Shown piece after piece: positions 33,661 through 42,982 of a stretch of 64,000 bases of DNA. Location: the NCBI GenBank assembly GCA_963971285.1, contig OZ020244.1:8804001-8868000 (forward strand). Reading direction: 5' to 3'. Position 1 is the stretch's first letter. Each line of letters opens with the position of its first letter. This stretch comes from Astropecten irregularis. Lineage: Eukaryota; Echinodermata; Asteroidea; Paxillosida; Astropectinidae. The notes beneath the pieces were generated by a model that ran no database searches, was not told where the DNA came from, and saw only the letters and a program-made list of their open reading frames with translations. Made by a program: the position numbers and the translations under genes.

Positions 33661-36600
33661 TCAGAATCCATAGGGAACAGTGTCATTGTTCTCTAATGGT
33701 ATCCTTTTGGTGTAAACCATTTGATAATATTTATTCTCTTCTTTCGTTTCAATATTCATGGTTTTCCTGTTTCTCGTTATTTTGAAGGGATCTTTCACCT
33801 GAACTTTACTCGGACCCACTTTACATACCATGTCAGACATAGAGTCAAAATTGACAAGAAACTGGTTCCTGTAATTCAGGGTTATGCCTCGAACCTTACA
33901 ATGCGTCAGGTAACCACTCTTATCTTGTTTGGCCAATTTATAAGCGTAGTTTTTGGGTCCACCCGATACGAATGAAACGATGTGATTATCTTCATCTAAT
34001 TCATTGGTAAGCTCTCCTAAGTAATCACCAATCTCGGGCTCCCATTGACCGTCACGGCTAATGTAAATCACACTATCTGTGTCATAGTAGAGTACCCTAC
34101 GATCCAGTTTATCTAAGAGTTCGTACAATTTAAGTCTTGCTTGACACGTTGTGTATGCAGCCAGGATCACGTTGGTCCTCCCCGAGGCTTCCACAAACTC
34201 ATCGGTGTGTTGCCACTGGACCTCGACCATCTCCTCGTTGACAAAGTTTGCGCTGTGTACTTCAACGTCATCACGCGTCATCATCTCAAAGTATTCGGCT
34301 GGGTCCTTCAAGTACGAAGTCTTGCCCATGTTAGACCTCTGGCCGAACTTGCCCCAGAAGCTATGGGGAGAAAAGAGAGAAAATAAAAACATATGTAGTA
34401 TCTATTTTGAAACACACTGACAGAAATAATTTCATATCATATCATGAAATATCTTGCACCGCTTACCTATTGAGCATGAGCCTTGCTATGGCCCGCAGTC
34501 CCGGATTCTTCTTGATCTGAGCCCAGTCAAGCTTGATGCCCTCTCTATCGAGATACCGTTGGATGTACTGTCGCTTAAGATCCTCCGTCTTACACCAAGA
34601 TGGCCAGTCACTCGCCTCTTGCTTGAGCTTCAGGAAGGCGTTCACGTACGCCGCAAACAGCCCTCCTTCCTTCGTGTCTGGATCGTAGACGGCGACCTCA
34701 TCAAAGTGCCAAACTTCGTAAATCGTCTCCAGTCGGTAGCCTTTCTCCAGCGCTTTCTGCAACTCCATGGACACCCATGTGCCAATCAATGCGCGCTCGT
34801 TCTCAGTATGTTGACAGGGAGATTGATATAAAGAAAGGGCACATTCTGCGCACAGTGGGAACATCAGACGGGCAGATGCCTTGTATGGAAGTAACGGGTG
34901 ATACAATCCTCTCGGTGGAAGAACTTTACATTTCACCAGTCCTTCGTACTCACTGATGTCTTTGAAATTCTCAGTGATGATAGTGGGGTGTCCTATTGGA
35001 TACCTTCCATACTTATTGATGTAGGGATACAGCGATGTGAAATCTACATATTTGATTTTCTCTCCCGGCTCCGCCTCATAACGAAGTCGGGTGGCGTTAG
35101 TGCGACCTCCACAGAACGCATCGCGGGGAACAAGCGGCGTGAGAATCTCCAACGAAGAAACAAATGACCCCATTTCAGAGTTCAGTTTCAACTCAGCGTC
35201 AAACTCTCATTCCCATTTTTCCACGTAGTTATAGCCCTCATTTTCAATGTACCGGCGTTTGTCCATGGTCTTTTGATACAGGTATTCCATAGTTAGGCCG
35301 TTAAGAGGGTGCTTGGTATCCCGAGCCATACAAGTATGGCCATGATGGAGACAACCATTAAACTCTAGCACGGTCTTCACCCCGTCCAACTCGCAATAAC
35401 CATCAGCTTTGTAGTTACCGATGTGTTTCTCACCTTGATTTGCTGCATGTTGAATGTATTGGCCTGTATGATGAGCCATCCTTTTCAGCCATTGGAGAGC
35501 CTTGACTGATTGACGATCATTAGAGGGATAGCCCTGTGGTGGAATAATGGCTACGGTGTCAGGGTCAAGGTACTTGGTGCGGTACACCAAGTTACAGGCA
35601 GAGGCAATGGTGATACACTGTTTGAATGGATCAATTCCCGGGGTCGTCTCTCCAGCCGTCATATTCATGAAGAGAGATCTAAAGCTCAGACAGCACCGGC
35701 GTAGGATGTCCACATCAGACCGGCAGTACTTGACGATCTCCTTCTGAAAGTCAAAGGTGTCGTTGCGGTGATCTTGGTACCACTGGACGAATCTTTCTCT
35801 GTCTGAAGCCTTCATGGAGTCTGGATTGTAGTAGTGCATCTCGGGTAGATGGGGCAAGACACAGTTCTGATTATTCCATGTGTTGAAGAAATGGGGGAAG
35901 TATCCTTTGGCTAATTCCTTGAGCCCAAATGCCCCGGGAAGTTTGGAGAGAGCCATGGGTAGGAAGTTGAAGGAGTCGATGCATTTGGTGTCGGTGGCTG
36001 GTACTGTAATGCTCATTACCTTGGCTCCATTGAAGATGACTTCTGGTAACACAGCATTATCATAGAGGTACTGCAGGATAAAGTATGAATCATATCCCTT
36101 AAAGTTATGACAGAGAACGATAGCACTCTCGTTTTCTTCGCTGAAGAGCCACGTGCAAAAATCTTGGCGAGTGGTAGGCCCCGAGAAAACTCGTTCGCGC
36201 TGGAGGCAATGTGGACAAGACACTATATCTTCGATGCGTATGCATTTGCTGCAAACTTTATGCGCGATGCATAGATTCGGTTGATGGGTACCCGTTTCCT
36301 GCACACATTCGAAATCGAAGAAGATGTAAGTTGCAGATTTGTCTTCGTCTTGAATTTCGTCAGAATCTTCATCTTTGGGTTGTTCATCCTGCACCTTCCT
36401 GTCTTTGGGCTTATCTTTATCTTCCACGACCGGTCGCATGTAACACAGATGATCGGGAGGAACGAACTCTCGGCACACCTTGCACAACTTTTCTCCACAT
36501 CTGTGGTCTTGACCCATGAGACGTCTACGACTAACAAACTGATCACAGTCTGGACATCGGAAGTGCGTCTTACAAACTGAAGTGCCGCGCGTGTTTGACT

Positions 36601-37309
36601 TGAGATGGTTCTCAAAGCACATTGCACTTTTGAAATGCCGATTGCAGTCGCTACAGTACATCCAGTCTCCCTCTTCACACCTGGGCTGGAAACATAGATT
36701 GCAGGCTCCACGGCATCTATGATCTTCCGTGTGGTCGAAGCCTTTCAGACATTCAACGCAAAAATTGCTTCGGTTTAGAAAGGAAGGCATGCTGGTGATG
36801 ACATCATAATGCCCATCGTGATGATAGAGATATATTTGCTGATTAGCAGGAGGTCCTTTGTATATAATGGCATTGGCGTAGTCTTTGGAAGCTACGACAA
36901 GCTGATAATCGCAGAGAACGTGTTGAAACAGCTTGATTTCCTCCACCCCACATGTAGCTAATGGAACTCCGGCTTTGCGGTGGAGGTCCTCGGCCATTTT
37001 CTTTTGCAAACTGTATCCTCTTCGAATACTATTCCATTGATCGTGCTTCTCGAGCCGTGCTTTAGCTGTGACGAGTGCTCTTGCACAGCACAAATCATCC
37101 TTATTGACGATTTGGATGATGCACTGTTTTTCTCTCAGGAATCTTTCCAGGTTGACATACATCTTACGGCGCCGTTTACCACCCATTGGCATGGCAACGT
37201 GGGTGACCTGAATCTCCAGGGTGCTGTCTATAGTAAACTCTTCGTAAGACTGCAAAACCGTCTCTACCCTTGCCAGAAACCGCTCGGCCGTTACATGGGA
37301 CTTGGTCAT
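33661..37309 (-). pseudogene. Polinton DNA polymerase B, main part
   Basis: Three minus-strand ORFs (37309-35207, 35191-34463, 34392-33661) carry the polymerase in order. The first has a DxxC block NKDDLCCARALVTAKA, several CxxC/HxC zinc clusters, exonuclease motifs FFDFECVQE and CHNFKGYDSYF, and YCRSDVDIL. The second has the polymerase motif A block YVDFTSLYPYINKYG. The third opens with FWGKFGQRSN (motif B region) and holds YYDTDSVIY (motif C). All key acidic residues of exonuclease and polymerase are visible. The last two ORFs are separated by about 70 bases with intron-like ends. The N-terminal part lies beyond an inserted element, at 42266-42982. It is a fossil: broken by the insertion and about one or two further interruptions. 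It would have replicated the element from protein-primed ends. Confidence 0.85.
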
Positions 37310-37315
37310 GAAGGG

Positions 37316-37634
37316 AGTAGTATGAAAAGGGGGCTATCATTCCAAAACCCTAAAAAGGGGTTATCATTCCAAACCCCAATTTTCAGTCATTTCACTCCAC
37401 ATTTAACTGCCACATTCAAAAATAGATTTTATCTCACCCATTTTATCCAAAATCCAATTTTTAATCACCACCACCAATTTTTACCCCCATTTTCACAAAT
37501 CTCAAAAAATCCAAAATAAAAATCAAATGCCTCATTGTATCGCAAAAACTGTTGTAAATTAAAAAAGTTGTAGATTGGAATGTGAAAAAAAATGAGAAAA
37601 TTAAATAATATTATTTTATATTATTATAAATAAG
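37316..37634 (+). repeat. Left terminal inverted repeat of the smaller PolB element
   Basis: It is the reverse complement of 41934-42260 with small differences. It ends in an AT-only palindromic stretch (AATAATATTATTTTATATTA) directly in front of the start codon at 37635, a plausible promoter. Confidence 0.85.
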
Positions 37635-38405
37635 ATGGAACAAAACAAAACAATAAAACATACATACTTTGTAACTGAAAAACATGATCGATATAAAAAC
37701 GCAGATAAAAGTGAATATAATCATTATGGGTTGTTTAATGAGGAAAATTTAATAATAAATCCAGCGATTAAAACTTCACAAGAAGTAGTAGAATGCGCTA
37801 AATCAAAAATTACTTATAAACATGATGATAAAGAATGTAATTTAATTTTTATGTTACCAACAAATTTTTGTTTTGGAATAAATACAATTAATACTTTTGG
37901 TGAAGACAAAAATCCAGACAACACAACTGGCTATCAAATTGTATATAATTTACAAAATGATTGTGATGAAATTGTTAAATACTTTGATAAAATGAGATGT
38001 ACAGTAACTAAATATATTGAATCTGATAAAGATAAAAATATACCAAAAATAACCAAAACTATGTATATAAACATGGGAAAACAAAGTGTTAAACCAATTT
38101 ATGATGATAAAAACAAAAAAATGTATATTAAACTTAAATCATATGGAAAAGGAAATCAATTAAAACAATATACAAAATTGTTTGATTCTAAAAAGAAAAA
38201 GATTGATAACATCGATGAATATATGAATAAATCATATAAAGTTACACCTGTTCTCATCTGTAATGATATATTTTTTGGTTCTCATGGTAATAGTGGGTTT
38301 AGTGCAAGTATTAGATTTAAATTAGAACAAGCTGTTATTAGGCAATATGAAACTATACAAATCCCCACTAATATCATGTTTGATATTGAAGATATTGATG
38401 ACTAA
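37635..38405 (+). CDS. 256-residue protein of the smaller PolB element, function unknown
   Basis: The ORF starts at the inner edge of the terminal repeat. It is lysine-, asparagine- and isoleucine-rich, matching the AT-rich element. Conserved blocks shared with the relative at 62580-63355 are YFVTE, HYGLF, NLIINPAIK, ECNLIFMLP, GYQIVY, MGKQSVKPIY, MYIKLKSYGKG and HGNSGFSASIRFKLEQA. It has no signal peptide, transmembrane segment or recognised catalytic motif. Sharing between two element copies shows it is an element gene under constraint, perhaps a DNA-binding or structural protein; that is inference only. The frame looks whole here. Confidence 0.75.
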   Translation: MEQNKTIKHTYFVTEKHDRYKNADKSEYNHYGLFNEENLIINPAIKTSQEVVECAKSKITYKHDDKECNLIFMLPTNFCFGINTINTFGEDKNPDNTTGYQIVYNLQNDCDEIVKYFDKMRCTVTKYIESDKDKNIPKITKTMYINMGKQSVKPIYDDKNKKMYIKLKSYGKGNQLKQYTKLFDSKKKKIDNIDEYMNKSYKVTPVLICNDIFFGSHGNSGFSASIRFKLEQAVIRQYETIQIPTNIMFDIEDIDD

Positions 38406-38487
38406 ATCTAAATCTAGAATATAAAAAAGAAAGCTAAAAAAAATAACCAAAAAATTATCATTTTTATTTACACACTTAATTAAGCCA

Positions 38488-38515
38488 CATCCAAAATAGG
38501 ATGTGGTTTTTTTTA
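38488..38515 (+). terminator. Hairpin followed by T run
   Basis: CCACATCC-AAAATA-GGATGTGG is followed by TTTTTTTT, about 80 bases after the stop of the 256-residue gene. It looks like an intrinsic-type terminator, or an RNA 3'-end signal. An analogous hairpin follows the sister gene at 63407. Confidence 0.5.
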
Positions 38516-38898
38516 CGTCGTATGCATGTACACTACTTATATGCACTTGACAATGCACTTAAGGTTATTTACCTTAAGTGTATACACAACACTCGCTTGG
38601 GAAAAACAGCCATTCAATGTTACGCGTGGTTGCCCCCAGTGTAAACAGGGTTTTTGTTATTCAAATTTCATTCATGACTGAACGTAGTGTAAAACGCTTA
38701 GTCATCTGCTGGCACAAAGGTCAAATTCCTAAAAGCGCTCGGGTTTGTTATTGAAATATAACGCATGACTGAACCTGTGTAAACCGTCACAATCACAGTC
38801 AAACACCCCTAAAAAATAGACTCGTCCTTTGTGTCGTCATCGTTGTTATTGCACCATTTCGAGTATAAGATATATCACAATTAAAACACGATAAAAGT

Positions 38899-39010
38899 TG
38901 GGTCTGGGCAATAGCCCAGTGGATAAGCTCGTCGGCTTACAACCATGGGGTACCGGGTTCGAGGCACGGTCTGTAAAATTGAAATTAACATAGAAAAAAA
39001 AAGAAATAGA
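38899..39010 (+). repeat. tRNA-like segment / SINE head
   Basis: TAGCCCAGTGGATAAGC (A-box-like) and CCGGGTTCGAGGC (B-box-like) are spaced as in a tRNA, with CTTACAA where an anticodon loop would be, followed by an A-rich tail. The acceptor stem does not pair, so I read a tRNA-derived SINE or pseudogene rather than a tRNA gene. Confidence 0.4.
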
Positions 39011-39153
39011 AAAATAGAAAAAGAAAAAAATGTTTCTCGTTGAATATTTTGTGGGTATTTAATAAGAAACATTAAAAACAAAATACCTTTAATAAAAAAC
39101 AAGAAAACAAGAAAAAAAAAACTTTAAACTTTGAACTCGGTACCCCAAAAAAA

Positions 39154-39179
39154 GGGGGTCAACAGCTTTGTTGACCCCC
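39154..39179. other. Perfect 11-bp hairpin
   Basis: GGGGGTCAACA-GCTT-TGTTGACCCCC is a very stable GC-rich stem within the AT-rich element, between the tRNA-like segment and the polymerase ORF. It may be an RNA processing or termination signal. Confidence 0.7.
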
Positions 39180-39459
39180 TTCGATGAGTTTGAGGCATAA
39201 AGCCCAGGCCCTTTACGCTCTTTATAAAAACCGCCCACGCATTGTGAGTAAAGTATTGGGTGAAAAACAATGATTCAGTAAACGTAATCCACCTAACCCA
39301 ATTAAAATATATTTTTCGCTGTTTTGAGGAATACAAAATATATTATCAAATACACTTTTTTTCCGGTTGATGATACATTATCTCATCCTCTTCTTTTAAC
39401 CATGAATCTTTAATCATTTGTAATTTGTCTTTGTTTAGTTTTAGTTTTTTATTATTTAG

Positions 39460-41649
39460 TTATATTTTTTCTACACATTCACGTTGAAAACCAATCATTA
39501 TTTGATTGAGTTTCATATTTTTGCTTTTTGAAAATTTCATTCCGTACTTTTCTTCAAATAATTTTATTTTTGAGTTATCTTTTCTTATTTCTCGGCGTAA
39601 CTCATTAAAGCACTCACGTTCTTTTTTTTCTTTGTTAAGATTTTCTCGCAGTTCTTTTTTATGATTTTCAAATTTTTCTTGTTTAGTTAACAATTTAGAT
39701 AGAGTAGTTTCAATTTTTTTCTTTCTAGTTTCGTTTTTTTTAATCGTTTTATTTAATGTTTCAATACATGCTCCTACCCCCTGCATAATCAAATGTCCAT
39801 CATAATTTTTTAAGTTGTGAAAAATGACCGGTATTTGTGTTCGATTTGTTATTTTAAGTTTTAGGTTACAATGTGCATGTGCAACTCCACGAAACTTTCC
39901 TGTGATGTGACAATGATCTTTAACTTTTCTAAAGTTATTAATTTTTTTACCGCACGTTAAACACAGGTATTCTGTATATCCTTTAGCATTTATAAATGTA
40001 TTTGCTGATATTTCTTCTTTGGTTTTAGGTTTTTTAGGATTCGTACATTGACACATTTGATCAGAATTTATTTTTATTTCTTTTTCACAAATCCAACAAC
40101 GGTTACTATTTTTTATAATTTCTTCATCAACATATTCACATTCTTTGGGATTATCAAATATCTTTTTAATTTCATCTTGTTCTTTAAACAAAGAATAAAT
40201 TATATCTTTAGAGGCATCAGCTCCTCTATACGTTTTTTGGTTTATTAGTTTTCCATCATATCTTACCACAACGTAAGAATATCCGCTAGGTTTATGAATA
40301 GCCAATATTTGTGATTTTGCGGTTGGTTCTTCGTTTACTTTTTCTAAGATACATTCAAAATCGGCATAAATCACAAATGGTGCATCTTGTATATTTTTAA
40401 AATTTTTGAATTGTAAAATGTTTTCATCTTCTTCAGGAAGTACTACTTGTGATGGATGATTTACTATTCCCTTACACATTTCTTCGTGCAATTTTAATTT
40501 ATCTTCTTTTTGAAAATGCGATAAGCATCTCCTACAGTAATATGATTTACATTTATGTTTAGTCGTGGTCATAAAAAATAAGGCTGAAAAATGTTTGATC
40601 CAACAAAAGTGATTCTTCCCATCCCTATGAACTAACAATAAATCTATCGAAATATCGTTTTCCTGTTCAGAGATACGATGAGGAGTAGGTAAATTACCTT
40701 CTTTATCATTATCGCAATCTAATAAAAACACATTAATATTTAAATTGTTTTGTCGTTCAATTTTAGATATTTGATTTGTTGGGGTTGGAAAACATATCCC
40801 ATCAAAGTTTAAACCATCATCTAATTTATAAGTGCTTGGTCTTGCCTCCTTAATTTGATAAGCCGGATTTTTCCTCTTATTTTCTTTAACCTTGTCAGTA
40901 TACAGTCCTAATGCTGATCTTATTGCCCATCTAATACATTGATTGTCTTTGTTTAACACATTAACAACAGCATTTTTGTTTTTAATAAATGGAGGTAATT
41001 CTAGATGAGAACCAACATTAGCAAAGATATATCTACCAAAATTCATATAAAACACTTCTATTTTATCTAAAACTAAATCCGAGTCTTGTAAATTATTATT
41101 TTCGACTTTGTGTATTAATTCTCCAATATTTTTATTTACCTCATTTACTATTTCACTTTCACTTAAAATAAGTCCTTGACCACTTCTAACAGTAAAATCA
41201 ATAAGACTTCCCGTTGTTGTTTTTCCATAGGTTTTTTTTATAGCAAATTGAATCTTAAAGGCTCCATGTTCTCTAAACATTGATTTTACCTTTTTTACAA
41301 TATCCCCACGATGCTGATTAAAAAATATTGTTATATCTCGATAATTTGATTGTGGTCTCATTTCTAAATTTATCAAATTGTTTTTAAAACGTCTAGTTCT
41401 TCTCCAGTTAATTGCTTCGTTAATTGTTGTCGGTGCAACATAATCTTTGATTGCTTTGATATAGTCTCGTCTTATTATTTGCCCCCTATAACCAGTTGGT
41501 GTAACATCAAGGTTAAATCTTCTTGTTAATTCTCTAAGATATTCAATTTTTTTTTCATTTAAGTTTAAAAATTGGTTTTGAAAACTTTTAATCGAACTAA
41601 TATAATGTTTAAGAGTATTTCTTACTTGTCGGTTTAATAAATTAAACAA
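39460..41649 (-). CDS. Polymerase B N-terminal (exonuclease) half of the smaller element
   Basis: The 729-residue ORF has, in order: short basic helical N-terminal repeats; a DxxC block NKDNQCIRWAIRSALG with HFCWIKHF further on (OTU/papain-like layout); a zinc segment with CRRCLSHFQKEDKLKLH; exonuclease motif I VIYADFECIL; a CxxC cluster; an HNH-like block VKDHCHITGKFRGVAHAHC; and exonuclease motif II FHNLKNYDGHL. The C-terminus is a long lysine-rich coiled coil. The polymerase palm (SLYP, DTD blocks) does not occur in it or elsewhere in the element, so it could act as nuclease or protease but not polymerase. It is preceded by a 66-residue ORF (41733-41933) with similar helical repeats. This part of the fossil reads as one long frame. 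Confidence 0.8.
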   Translation of the reverse strand: MFNLLNRQVRNTLKHYISSIKSFQNQFLNLNEKKIEYLRELTRRFNLDVTPTGYRGQIIRRDYIKAIKDYVAPTTINEAINWRRTRRFKNNLINLEMRPQSNYRDITIFFNQHRGDIVKKVKSMFREHGAFKIQFAIKKTYGKTTTGSLIDFTVRSGQGLILSESEIVNEVNKNIGELIHKVENNNLQDSDLVLDKIEVFYMNFGRYIFANVGSHLELPPFIKNKNAVVNVLNKDNQCIRWAIRSALGLYTDKVKENKRKNPAYQIKEARPSTYKLDDGLNFDGICFPTPTNQISKIERQNNLNINVFLLDCDNDKEGNLPTPHRISEQENDISIDLLLVHRDGKNHFCWIKHFSALFFMTTTKHKCKSYYCRRCLSHFQKEDKLKLHEEMCKGIVNHPSQVVLPEEDENILQFKNFKNIQDAPFVIYADFECILEKVNEEPTAKSQILAIHKPSGYSYVVVRYDGKLINQKTYRGADASKDIIYSLFKEQDEIKKIFDNPKECEYVDEEIIKNSNRCWICEKEIKINSDQMCQCTNPKKPKTKEEISANTFINAKGYTEYLCLTCGKKINNFRKVKDHCHITGKFRGVAHAHCNLKLKITNRTQIPVIFHNLKNYDGHLIMQGVGACIETLNKTIKKNETRKKKIETTLSKLLTKQEKFENHKKELRENLNKEKKERECFNELRREIRKDNSKIKLFEEKYGMKFSKSKNMKLNQIMIGFQRECVEKI

Positions 41650-41732
41650 ATCATTTTGTATAATATAATTTTCTAACCTTGATTTACTCCAACTTTTATA
41701 TCCTCTTGCTCTATCAGGCTCCGCACTTTCAA

Positions 41733-41933
41733 TTACACGTAACTTTTATATCCTCTTGCTCTATCAGGCTCCGCACTTTCAATTACACGTATCAAATCAT
41801 TTCGAGTAGATCTAAGTCTTTGTCTAAATGGAATTCTTTCAGATTCAACAAATCTTTCTAGTTCTCTTTTTTTCCATTTGTTATATCCCTTCGCAATTAC
41901 ACGACGCGGCGTTTGATTATTCTCTCGATCCAT
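41733..41933 (-). CDS. 66-residue SAP-like leader ORF of the smaller element
   Basis: It begins at the inner edge of the right terminal repeat. KGYNKWKKRELERFVES and RLRSTRNDLIRVIESAE resemble short SAP-like helix pairs that precede polymerase B in such elements. It probably belongs to the same gene as the 729-residue ORF just downstream. Confidence 0.5.
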   Translation of the reverse strand: MDRENNQTPRRVIAKGYNKWKKRELERFVESERIPFRQRLRSTRNDLIRVIESAEPDRARGYKSYV

Positions 41934-42260
41934 CTTATTTATAATAATATAAAATAATATTTTATTAAAAAAATTTCAATTTTTTTTCACATTCCATTTT
42001 ACAACTTTTTAAATTTACAACATTTTTTTTCGCGATAAAATGAGGCATTTTGATTTTTATTTTGGATTTTTTGAGATTTGTGAAAATGGGGTTAAAAATT
42101 GGTGGTGGTGATTAAAAATTGGATTTTGGATAAAATGGGTGAGATAAAATCTATTTTTGAATGTGGCAGTTAAATGTGGAGTGAAATGACTGAAAATTGG
42201 GGTTTGGAATGATAACCCCTTTTTAGGGTTTTGGAATGATAGCCCCCTTTTCATACTACT
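41934..42260 (-). repeat. Right terminal inverted repeat of the smaller PolB element
   Basis: It is the partner of 37316-37634 and carries the same AT-palindrome next to the start codon, so both outward halves of the element appear to share one promoter design. Confidence 0.85.
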
Positions 42261-42265
42261 AAGGG

Positions 42266-42982
42266 TAATTGAATGGGATAGTCCAATTCTGGACACGTGA
42301 CCACCAAGCGTATCAGATCTTGAGGCTCGGCACCCTCCGTCACTGTGTCGATAATGCTTTGAAAAACTCTATTCAAGGTTTCCAAAACAGTAGAAGGATT
42401 GTCAATATCGAGGTCATCGTTAAATTTTACGATGTATTCCAACCCTTTTGTCTTATATTTCTTCATATCAACCTCCTTCACCCGAGTGACGCTATAGAGG
42501 TCGCGTACATCACCCAGTAATTTCTGTCGTTTTGGGGCGGGTTCGTTCTGCGCTGTTGCGTCTTCCAGCGTACCGTAACCTGTCTGTGTAGTCGTCCCTC
42601 CATGCTGACCTCTGAGATGCCGTAATTAATTATCTCTTCTGGCAAACACCTTGCCGCACTCGCTGCATTGTTGTTGGTTGACATCATTATAGCGGGCCAC
42701 ATGACGATTGTAGTTGCCACGCTTGAAAAACACCTTGCTGCATACATTACAGGCAAACATCTGTAAAGAATCAACAGAAAATCCATGAGTTAAGGGTAAT
42801 GACAAATACTCTGTTATGTTATATACACTTATACTAAAAATAATAGTCACACAATAGTGCAAATTACATGCTCTTGCGCTTATAATAGATTTTAGAAAAT
42901 ATGCGAACGAAGATCGAATCAATACATAATAGAAGAGAGCAAAACTGAGCGAGAGAGAAACAAGAAAACGAAAAAACCCCAT
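42266..42982 (-). pseudogene. Polinton polymerase B, N-terminal part with C2H2 fingers
   Basis: Minus-strand text CNVCSKVFFKRGNYNRH and CSECGKVFARRDN (about 42625-42760) gives two zinc fingers like those at 369-992. A second block (42481-42266) with LEYIVKFNDDLDIDNPSTV is the segment that joins to the main part at 37309 but for the inserted element. It is a fossil piece of the gene at 33661-37309. Confidence 0.7.

Larger units (their letters stand above)
37316..42260. mobile_element. Second, smaller PolB-bearing element (4.9 kb) nested in the Polinton polymerase
   Basis: The ends AGTAGTATGAAAAGGGGG and CCCCCTTTTCATACTACT cap inverted repeats of about 320 bp (37316-37634 and 41934-42260). AAGGG flanks both sides (37311-37315 and 42261-42265), a 5-bp duplication. 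Both terminal repeats end exactly at a start codon: one for a 256-residue protein running rightward (37635), one for a 66-residue ORF running leftward (41933) that leads to the N-terminal half of a polymerase B (41649-39460). The interior has strong hairpins and a tRNA-like segment. No polymerase palm, integrase, ATPase or capsid gene is seen, so it looks like an incomplete or non-autonomous member. A relative begins at about 62.3 kb. The family is Polinton-like in parts, but I cannot name it. Confidence 0.8.

Noticed and set aside
38899-38975. Functional tRNA gene
   Set aside because: A- and B-box-like words are present but the acceptor and anticodon stems do not pair well; kept only as a tRNA-like repeat.
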